NCBI GenBank assembly: GCA_944387625.1
Contig: CALXFQ010000007.1
Span: 1-45,518 of the forward strand
DNA from: an uncultured Oscillospiraceae bacterium
GTDB lineage: Bacteria > Bacillota > Clostridia > Oscillospirales > Oscillospiraceae
Reading direction: 5' to 3'
DNA: 45,518 nt
The notes below the pieces were generated by a model. It ran no database searches and was not told where the DNA came from. It saw only the letters and a list, made by a program, of their open reading frames with translations. Below, piece by piece: positions 1-5,848 of this stretch (positions are counted from its first letter, which is position 1; every line of letters starts with the position of its first letter). Both the position numbers and the translations under genes were made by a program.

Positions 1-291
1 TATGTTCAGCAGATCCAGAGCAAATGCCCGGACACCATCATCATGCTGTGCAATATCTATCCTGACTATGGCGAGCATAACCGTCAGCAGGCTATGGAGT
101 GGAGCGCCGCCGTCAAGACGCTTGCCGAGGAACTGGGCTGTATCTATTCAAGCGCGTACGAGGATATGCTGGGCGCGAACTGGCTGCTGGCGGACGGGGT
201 CCACCCCACCAACGCGGGTTATCGTGTCATGGCCCACGCCCATTTGCGGACCCTGAATTTGTATATGGATCTGGGGGCCGCCACGGAATAA
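1..291 (+). CDS. SGNH/GDSL-type hydrolase, C-terminal part
   Basis: The reading frame is open from the first base and ends with TAA, giving the last 96 residues of a protein that starts before the window. The segment DGVHPTNAGYRVMA matches block V of SGNH/GDSL esterases, where the Asp and His of DxxHP complete the Ser-Asp-His triad. The Ser, Gly and Asn blocks would lie upstream and are not visible. Such enzymes hydrolyse ester bonds, often acetyl groups on carbohydrates or lipids; the substrate cannot be told. A strong terminator follows at 346-375, so this is the last gene of its transcript. Family call fairly sure, function open. Confidence 0.8.
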   Translation, partial: YVQQIQSKCPDTIIMLCNIYPDYGEHNRQQAMEWSAAVKTLAEELGCIYSSAYEDMLGANWLLADGVHPTNAGYRVMAHAHLRTLNLYMDLGAATE

Positions 292-345
292 TCACGCCAG
301 GTCTTCGTTGGGGAGGGCATTCTCCCCACGCTCCTGAGGAAAGGA

Positions 346-375
346 ACGGTGCCGATGAAAGTCGGCACCGTTTTT
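346..375 (+). terminator. Intrinsic terminator after SGNH hydrolase gene
   Basis: A perfect 10-bp stem (346-355 with 362-371), a six-base loop and a run of five T form a classic Rho-independent terminator, 55 bases after the stop codon of the partial gene. Confidence 0.9.
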
Positions 376-482
376 GTGCAAGTTGTTATAATAAATTCCA
401 GATACTCCTGTAAGATATAAACAATGTGTCGATAAATATTCTGTTAGAACCGCCGAAAATCCAAAACTAAATGTCAAACCAC

Positions 483-511
483 TTGACGATAGAATGCGGA
501 GATCGTATAAT
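483..511 (+). promoter_or_regulatory. Sigma-A promoter for the (EP)n surface protein
   Basis: TTGACG at 483-488 and TATAAT at 506-511 are separated by 17 bp. Transcription should start near 518, about 28 bases before the ATG at 546. Confidence 0.85.
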
Positions 512-545
512 TGTGGTGTCCATAATAAAAATAGGGGGTACTATT

Positions 546-1814
546 ATGAAACGCATTTTCAGTATGGTCGTAGTCGCCGCTGTGATGCTGAGTCTGCTTG
601 CGACAGCTGCTTTTGCGACCGATGGCAGCCAGACGATCACCTTCTCCGGCGACGGTGACTGGCTGAGCACGGACACCAAGGTAGACAACACCAAGAGCTA
701 TACGATCTCCTACGACTTGGACTTTAACGCGATCTCGTCCGCATCCGGCACGGATGTTTGGTGCGATGATACGGCGCTGAAGATCCGGGATGTCGTGGCC
801 GATCACTATATCACCTTCCAGGTCCAGGCCTATCTGAACGGAAACGGCAAGTATCAGATCTACAGCCGGTTCCACTTCTGGGACGGCAGCGGCTGGACCG
901 AGCCTGACCGCTGGTCTGCCGATATGGACGCGCCTGCGACGAAGCTCTCCGTTCGTATCACCTGGGATGCCGCCACCGCAACCTATACGATGGTGGTCAC
1001 CAACCGTGAAGATGGTACCGAATTGTCCAACTTCTCGATCGATGTAAGCGCTTTGTCTACCTCTTTCAAGGCTTGCGTCGATACACAGGTGGAGTTCTAT
1101 CGCAATGAACACAGCATCGTTCCCGGCACGCCCGGCATCGCCTATGCTGCCGAGCCTGAACCCGAGCCGGAGCCTGAACCTGAACCCGAGCCTGAGCCTG
1201 AACCCGAGCCCGAGCCCGAACCCGGCGACGCTTTCGACGGTTGGGAGACCGACGAGATCGATGGCAAGAAGGATTTTTCCGGCTGGTCTACCGAAGATGG
1301 CATCCACTTTACTGTAAACTATGATGAAACGGTGGGCAATCACCGCATTTGGAAAGACCTGATCGAAGATCCCAACGAGTTCTCCATCGATCTGACGGTC
1401 ACCGGTACAAATGCGACCTCTGTTTATGTCAAGCTCTTCGGCGTGACCCTTGAGCTAGACAGCAATGGTGGAAATGGTGATCAGACGTTCATCAAGCTCG
1501 ATGGTGAGAGTTATGATTGGCTTGCCGCCGAAGGCTGCCAGGTCGATGTGAACATCTCCCGGACCAATGGCGGTGACCTCCAGTTTACCGTCACCGGCAA
1601 GGGGAACACGGAGCCCCTTGAGCTGACCAAGGCCGTGGCCGAGGACAACGAGAATCTGGAGTTGGGTCTGTACCGTGGCCAAGCCCAGATCGCTCTGGCT
1701 GGTATGGAGAACCCTGCTACAGGCGACACTCTGCTGTTCGTTCCTGTCCTGCTTGTAATGGGCGTATTGGCTCTGGCTGTGCTGGTCCTTGCCCGCAAAA
1801 AGTACACCTTCTGA
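546..1814 (+). CDS. Secreted surface protein with (EP)12 stalk and sortase-like anchor
   Basis: A 422-residue secreted protein of unknown function. Residues 1-24 are a signal peptide (MKRIF, a hydrophobic core, AFA cleavage). A beta-rich first domain (about 25-200) is followed by twelve Glu-Pro dipeptides (1152-1223), then a second beta-rich domain (about 230-385). The C-terminus has NPATGD, a hydrophobic membrane segment and a short RKKYTF tail, which is the layout of a sortase signal with an NPxTG variant of LPxTG. I infer attachment to peptidoglycan with the EP stretch as a rigid spacer. The ATG at 546 follows AGGGGG; the frame is open upstream from 471, but that part precedes the promoter. 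It is monocistronic. No sortase gene is in the window, and neither globular domain is one I recognise. Confidence 0.85.
   Translation: MKRIFSMVVVAAVMLSLLATAAFATDGSQTITFSGDGDWLSTDTKVDNTKSYTISYDLDFNAISSASGTDVWCDDTALKIRDVVADHYITFQVQAYLNGNGKYQIYSRFHFWDGSGWTEPDRWSADMDAPATKLSVRITWDAATATYTMVVTNREDGTELSNFSIDVSALSTSFKACVDTQVEFYRNEHSIVPGTPGIAYAAEPEPEPEPEPEPEPEPEPEPEPEPGDAFDGWETDEIDGKKDFSGWSTEDGIHFTVNYDETVGNHRIWKDLIEDPNEFSIDLTVTGTNATSVYVKLFGVTLELDSNGGNGDQTFIKLDGESYDWLAAEGCQVDVNISRTNGGDLQFTVTGKGNTEPLELTKAVAEDNENLELGLYRGQAQIALAGMENPATGDTLLFVPVLLVMGVLALAVLVLARKKYTF
1152..1223 (+). repeat. (Glu-Pro)12 coding repeat
   Basis: Seventy-two bases encode twelve EP dipeptides, using a mix of GAG/GAA and CCC/CCT/CCG codons. 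The codon mixing suggests selection on the protein and limits perfect-repeat slippage. It joins the two globular parts of the surface protein. Confidence 0.95.
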
Positions 1815-1849
1815 TAAACAGCATTTTCATGTTTCCTTCTATTCCTTGT

Positions 1850-1876
1850 GCGGCCTCAAACCGATGGTTTGAGGCC
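1850..1876. other. Inverted repeat without a T-run, after the surface protein gene
   Basis: CGGCCTCAAAC and GTTTGAGGCCG flank a short loop 36 bases after the surface-protein stop. There is no T-run on either strand, so it is at best a weak or Rho-assisted terminator. The rest of 1815-1996 shows no gene or recognisable RNA. Confidence 0.5.
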
Positions 1877-1996
1877 GTGCAAGCTTAGAACGCTTTTTGG
1901 ATCCCATTCCAACGCTCGGGATCGGCCAAAGGGGCCACGTCAGATGACCGATCGCAGGGAGCGGGGAGAAGAGGGATACGCAGATCCATACATACA

Positions 1997-2049
1997 GCAA
2001 AAAACCGAGTGTTCATATAGGCGTTCACATCCTATATGGACACTCGGTT
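1997..2049 (-). terminator. Intrinsic terminator of tRNA-Arg(ACG)
   Basis: A 20-bp near-perfect stem (arms about 2001-2020 and 2030-2049, one mismatch) ends, on the minus strand, in a T-run directly downstream of the encoded CCA of tRNA-Arg. Only the minus strand has the canonical T-tract position. Confidence 0.85.
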
Positions 2050-2126
2050 TGGTACGCCGAAAGGGACTCGAACCCCCGACCTACTGATTCGTAGTCAGTC
2101 ACTCTATCCAACTGAGCTATCGGCGC
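2050..2126 (-). tRNA. tRNA-Arg (anticodon ACG), CCA encoded
   Basis: The minus strand folds into a full cloverleaf. Acceptor GCGCCGA pairs with TCGGCGT. The D-loop has the standard GG, the anticodon stem ACTGA/TCAGT encloses CTACGAA with anticodon ACG, and the T-loop is the standard TTCGAGT. The 3' CCA is encoded (2052-2050). ACG is normally deaminated to ICG and reads CGU, CGC and CGA. It has its own promoter and terminator. Confidence 0.97.
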
Positions 2127-2149
2127 ATAGCGCTCTCAGGCGCTTAGAT

Positions 2150-2178
2150 ATATTAGCACATGACCCTTCAAAAAGCAA
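2150..2178 (-). promoter_or_regulatory. Promoter of tRNA-Arg(ACG)
   Basis: Read on the minus strand: TTGCTT (2178-2173), 17 bp, then TAATAT (2155-2150) preceded by TGC, an extended -10. The start would be near 2143, about 17 bases before the tRNA 5' end. Confidence 0.75.
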
Positions 2179-2226
2179 GAACTTTTTTTGAAAAAGCCGG
2201 AAATATTTCGGGGTAGGGCGGAGGCA

Positions 2227-3759
2227 TCAGCGGTGGGGCCGTTTTCGGATCTTTCGCAGGAGCAGTACCAGCGCGCAGGCCAGGGCCAAGAGCGCCAGCA
2301 GGGCAGGGCCTGGGCCGGTCCGTTCCGGGTCTTCCGGCGAGGGAAGGGCGGTGGTGCTTTGGGACTGGCTCTGCTCCGGCGTTTGTTCCGACGGTTCCGA
2401 GATCGGCGGTGTGGAGAGGGATGGCTCGGTGTTGGACGGTTCGGAGATGGACGGATCAGGCGCTGTCTGATCGGTGGGAGGCTGGGTGGGGTCCGTCTGG
2501 GGCGGTTCGGCAGGGCCTTCCCGGAGGGAGATATTTTCAAACAGATCCTTCTTTTCCACATCCGGCCCTACAGTGCTGTGGTACAGGCCGAACCGGCGGG
2601 GATCGTAGGTCTTGATCTGGGAGGCTTTGGTGATCTGGCCCTGGTCCCCGTTGAGCCAGCTGGTGAACCAGGTCTTCTGCTGGGACAGGTGGCAGGGGTA
2701 TCCCAGCTTCTGGGATACCTGGAATGCGGTCATGCCGTCAAATCGGTCCAGGGGCTGATCGTAGTCCAGGACGATCTCGTTTTCCTCATACAGGTGCAGA
2801 TACAGCTTGCGGATCTCCCAGGTGCCGTATCGTTCAGCGGAGTCGGAAAAAGCGTCAGGGTCATTGGTCAGCTCCAGGGAACGGATCAGAAGATCTGTGT
2901 AGACCATGTGCATCCCATGGCCGTATTCTCCGCGGATGTCATGGCCCACCGCCACCAGGGGCTTGAACCGGCGGATCTGCGCCACCACGAAGGAGAGCAG
3001 ATCTTCCCGGGTGACGTTCATCCGTTCATAAGTTTCGTAAGTGCCTTCCAGATCGTCCACCCGGAAGTCTTCAAAGGGACCGAAGACCGGGTAGGCGGTC
3101 ACCCCCACGGCCCACAGACCGTTGAGCATCTCGTGGACCCGTTCATTCGTCACGTTGCGGTGGTCGGTCATATACACCACCTGGACTTTCATGCCACGCT
3201 CTCCGGCGTACAGAGGCAGAAGTCCGGCAAAGAACAGGTGCTCATCGTCCCCATGGGCGGAGAAGAGCACCAGGTCCGCTTCCTGCTCCAGGGGCGCAGA
3301 CCAGTCCTGGACATGGTCCGGCAAAGCGCCCTGGCCGAAGACCTGGATCTCGCTGAGGCTGACGCTGCCCTGGTGAAAGGTCAAGGTCACGCTTTCCGGC
3401 GCGGCGCCAAAAGCCTCGGTCAGGTCGATCAGCTCATGGAGAAAGCCCTGGGTGCCCGCGGTGATGGATGCGCCGGAGGCCCGATCGGTGACGGTATAGG
3501 CCCCATATTCCTGGCCGAACAGCAGATACAGCTTGTGGATGCCCTGCCGGTTTTCCAGGGTGATGGAGGCGCTGCCGGTGGAGCGCTCATAGTGCAGAAG
3601 ATCTCCGTCGGTGAGGAAGTCCCGGGAAGGAAAGCCCTGGACCGTGAGGACGGTCCGACTGGTGATGTCCGATGCCTGCGCCTGGGAAAGGGGGAAGAGC
3701 GGCAAAAGGATGATCAGGCTGGTAAAGATGGACAGCAGCTTTTTGAAAGACCTATTCAT
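2227..3759 (-). CDS. Secreted, membrane-anchored PIG-L family deacetylase-like protein
   Basis: A 510-residue surface protein. A signal peptide (1-30, cleavage near AQA) precedes a beta-rich domain (about 35-145) that looks like a discoidin/F5-8C carbohydrate-binding fold. A PIG-L/LmbE catalytic domain starts near 160. HGDDE at 169-173 corresponds to the zinc-binding HPDDE motif, and GEYGHGMH further on supplies the third metal ligand. PIG-L enzymes remove N-acetyl groups from amino sugars, so a cell-wall or extracellular glycan substrate is inferred. A Pro/Ser/Thr/Glu-rich stalk, a membrane helix and a RKIRKRPHR tail end the protein. The ATG at 3759 fits AGGAG and the promoter; upstream in-frame starts lie beyond the -10. 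It is monocistronic and divergent from mutY. Confidence 0.85.
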   Translation of the reverse strand: MNRSFKKLLSIFTSLIILLPLFPLSQAQASDITSRTVLTVQGFPSRDFLTDGDLLHYERSTGSASITLENRQGIHKLYLLFGQEYGAYTVTDRASGASITAGTQGFLHELIDLTEAFGAAPESVTLTFHQGSVSLSEIQVFGQGALPDHVQDWSAPLEQEADLVLFSAHGDDEHLFFAGLLPLYAGERGMKVQVVYMTDHRNVTNERVHEMLNGLWAVGVTAYPVFGPFEDFRVDDLEGTYETYERMNVTREDLLSFVVAQIRRFKPLVAVGHDIRGEYGHGMHMVYTDLLIRSLELTNDPDAFSDSAERYGTWEIRKLYLHLYEENEIVLDYDQPLDRFDGMTAFQVSQKLGYPCHLSQQKTWFTSWLNGDQGQITKASQIKTYDPRRFGLYHSTVGPDVEKKDLFENISLREGPAEPPQTDPTQPPTDQTAPDPSISEPSNTEPSLSTPPISEPSEQTPEQSQSQSTTALPSPEDPERTGPGPALLALLALACALVLLLRKIRKRPHR

Positions 3760-3790
3760 ACGAACACTCCTGACCTTTGGGTATAGGTCG

Positions 3791-3819
3791 ATTATACAAG
3801 AGGGGAGCGCCTTTGTCAA
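3791..3819 (-). promoter_or_regulatory. Consensus sigma-A promoter of the PIG-L gene
   Basis: Minus strand: TTGACA (3819-3814), 17-bp spacer, TATAAT (3796-3791), a perfect consensus. The start is about 24 bases before the ATG at 3759. Confidence 0.92.
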
Positions 3820-3830
3820 AGCCATACGGA

Positions 3831-3859
3831 TTGACGAAGGGCATGTCTTGTTGTAAAAT
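3831..3859 (+). promoter_or_regulatory. Promoter of the mutY operon
   Basis: TTGACG at 3831-3836 and TAAAAT at 3854-3859 are separated by 17 bp. This promoter is back-to-back with that of the PIG-L gene, with the -35 boxes 11 bp apart. Confidence 0.85.
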
Positions 3860-3881
3860 GACCAGGTAAGGAGGTGGTCCA

Positions 3882-4922
3882 GTGAACATCCCACAACAGC
3901 TGCCGCAGGCGCTGCTGCCCTGGTACGATCAGGTCCGGCGGGACCTGCCCTGGCGGCAGGACCGGGACCCTTATCATATTTGGATCTCGGAGATCATGCT
4001 CCAGCAGACCCGGGTGGAGGCGGTGAAGGGCTACTATGCCCGGTTCCTGGAGGCCCTGCCTACGATCGAGGCCCTGGCCCAGGCGGAGGAGGAACAGCTC
4101 CACAAGCTGTGGGAGGGCCTGGGCTATTACAGCCGGGTCAGGAACCTGAAAAAGGCGGCGGTCATGATCATGGAGCGCTATGGCGGCGTATTTCCCAGGG
4201 AATACGAAAAGATCCTGGCGCTGCCTGGGATCGGGGGGTACACCGCCGGGGCGATCGCCTCCATCGCCTTCGATCAGAAGCGGGCGGCGGTGGACGGCAA
4301 TGTGCTCCGGGTGGTCACCCGGCTGTGGGAGGATCCTACCCCCATCGAGGACACGGCTTTTAAGAAGCAGGTCTGCCAGGCGCTGGAAGCGGTCTATCCG
4401 CCGGAGGCCGGGAAATTTACCCAGGCTCTGATGGAGCTGGGGGCCACGATCTGCGGCCCGGACCGTGGGCCACGATGCGGAGAATGTCCCTGCTATGCCC
4501 TGTGCGCCGCCGGTCGGCATGGTACCGCCGGGGCGTTCCCGGTAAGGGCCCCCAAGCGGCCCAGGCGGCAGGAGGACCGTACGGTGTTCATTGTGTCCTG
4601 CGATGGCCGCTTCGCCCTGGAAAAACGGCCTAAGACCGGCCTTCTGGCGGGGCTTTGGCAGTTTCCCAATGCGGAAGGGAAGCTGGAGGTGCCTCAGGCG
4701 CTGGCCTGGGCGGAAGCCCAGGGCCTGCGGCCCAAGGAGATCTTCCGCCAGACGGAGCGGGACCATATCTTTACCCACATCCATTGGAAGATGCGTGGGA
4801 TCTATCTGGAAGTGACGGCCACCGGCGGCGGCTTCACCTGGCTGACCGCCCGGCAGATCCAGGATCAGGCGGCGCTGCCGACGGCGTTCCGCCAGTTTTG
4901 GGAGGAGATCGGGAATGTTTGA
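3882..4922 (+). CDS. mutY: A/G-specific adenine DNA glycosylase MutY
   Basis: MutY removes adenine mispaired with 8-oxoguanine, preventing G:C to T:A mutations. The 346 residues match family length. Glu37 (SEIMLQQT) and Asp138 (AAVDGN) fall at the catalytic positions known in E. coli MutY, with the helix-hairpin-helix LPGIGGYT before Asp138. The 4Fe-4S cysteines are C191, C199, C202 and C208; the first gap is seven residues where six is usual. The C-terminal third (from about 225) is the NUDIX-like domain that recognises 8-oxoguanine. The start is GTG behind AAGGAGGTG. The stop overlaps the next start (ATGTTTGA), so the two genes are translationally coupled. Confidence 0.96.
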   Translation: MNIPQQLPQALLPWYDQVRRDLPWRQDRDPYHIWISEIMLQQTRVEAVKGYYARFLEALPTIEALAQAEEEQLHKLWEGLGYYSRVRNLKKAAVMIMERYGGVFPREYEKILALPGIGGYTAGAIASIAFDQKRAAVDGNVLRVVTRLWEDPTPIEDTAFKKQVCQALEAVYPPEAGKFTQALMELGATICGPDRGPRCGECPCYALCAAGRHGTAGAFPVRAPKRPRRQEDRTVFIVSCDGRFALEKRPKTGLLAGLWQFPNAEGKLEVPQALAWAEAQGLRPKEIFRQTERDHIFTHIHWKMRGIYLEVTATGGGFTWLTARQIQDQAALPTAFRQFWEEIGNV

Positions 4923-5700
4923 CTATCATATGCACTCAAAGGTATCCTTCGACGGCAAGGACCCGGCCCCGGCGCTGGTGGAGGCGGCGGTGAAGGCCGG
5001 TCTGAAGGAGATCTGTTTTACAGACCATATCGACTACTTCGCCAACACCGACCATCAGGACTGGGTATTCGACACCCAGGTCTACCGCCGGACTTATGAG
5101 GGCCTTTCCCACCCGGCGCTGAAGATCCGCCGGGGGATGGAGTTCGGCCTGAAGCCTTATAACGCCCCCCAGCTGCGGGAGGATCTGAAGCGATACCCCT
5201 TCGACTTCGTTTTAGGGTCCGTCCATTTCGTAGACGAGGTGGACGTGTATTTCCCGGAGTTTTGGGCGGGAAAGACCATTTTTCAGGCGGAACGGCAGTA
5301 TTTGGAGGAAACGCTGGCGTGTGTCCAGGCCCATGAGGACTTTGACGTTTTGGCCCATCTGACCTACATCAGCAAGGCCCGGCCCCATCCCGCGCCCCGG
5401 CCGGTACCCTATGAGGAACACCGGGCGGTGATCGAAGAGATCTTGAAGGAGCTGGTCCGCAAGGAGAAGGGCCTGGAGATGAACTCCAGCGGCGTGGACC
5501 GGTGCGGTGATTTTTTGCCCTATGGCGTCTGCTTCCAGCGGTTCCGGGCGTTGGGGGGAAGGATCGTGACCATCGGCTCCGACGCCCATACCGCCTCCCG
5601 GGTGGGCCAGTACTCAGATCGGGCCTGCCAGATCTTGAAGGAGATCTTCGGTTACGTCTGCACCTTCCAGGGCCGCCAGCCGATCTTCCACAGACTATGA
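4915..5700 (+). CDS. PHP-domain phosphatase, histidinol-phosphatase (HisJ) family
   Basis: A 261-residue PHP-superfamily protein. Metal-binding motifs appear in order: HMHS near the N-terminus, TDH, MEFG, SVHF, HLTY and GSDAH at the end. Full-length proteins of this pattern are usually called HisJ/HisK histidinol-phosphatase, which converts histidinol phosphate to histidinol in histidine synthesis. No other his gene is near, and related PHP proteins act on other phosphoesters, so the substrate is inferred. It overlaps mutY by 8 bases and ends the operon at the terminator 5705-5741. Confidence 0.85.
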   Translation: MFDYHMHSKVSFDGKDPAPALVEAAVKAGLKEICFTDHIDYFANTDHQDWVFDTQVYRRTYEGLSHPALKIRRGMEFGLKPYNAPQLREDLKRYPFDFVLGSVHFVDEVDVYFPEFWAGKTIFQAERQYLEETLACVQAHEDFDVLAHLTYISKARPHPAPRPVPYEEHRAVIEEILKELVRKEKGLEMNSSGVDRCGDFLPYGVCFQRFRALGGRIVTIGSDAHTASRVGQYSDRACQILKEIFGYVCTFQGRQPIFHRL

Positions 5701-5704
5701 CCGC

Positions 5705-5741
5705 AGCCGCCGTGTCCGGGCTTGGGCACGGCGGCTTTTTC
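5705..5741 (+). terminator. Intrinsic terminator of mutY operon
   Basis: AGCCGCCGTG (5705-5714) pairs with CACGGCGGCT (5727-5736), followed by a T-run, immediately after the stop at 5700. Confidence 0.93.
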
Positions 5742-5787
5742 TGGAAAATAAAGTCATGTATTCTTTGTGAACGATGCGTTATCGGAC

Positions 5788-5816
5788 TTGACGAGTCGGG
5801 GTTTCAGGTTTACAAT
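5788..5816 (+). promoter_or_regulatory. Promoter of the Ig-like surface protein gene
   Basis: TTGACG (5788-5793), a 17-bp spacer and TACAAT (5811-5816), about 25 bases before the ribosome binding site AAGGTGG and the ATG at 5849. Confidence 0.85.
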
Positions 5817-5848
5817 AATCCCACCAGAACCGTTGAAGGTGGATAGCG

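Noticed and set aside
474..1343. Long minus-strand open frame opposite the surface protein gene
   Set aside because: It arises from the EP repeat and GC-rich codons of the plus-strand gene, has no ribosome binding site, and encodes low-complexity sequence.
1815..1996. Possible structured RNA between the surface protein gene and tRNA-Arg
   Set aside because: Only one simple inverted repeat is visible, with no promoter and no match to a known RNA class.
2188..3786. Long plus-strand open frame opposite the PIG-L gene
   Set aside because: The minus-strand frame has a consensus promoter, signal peptide, HGDDE motif and ribosome binding site; the plus frame has none of these.
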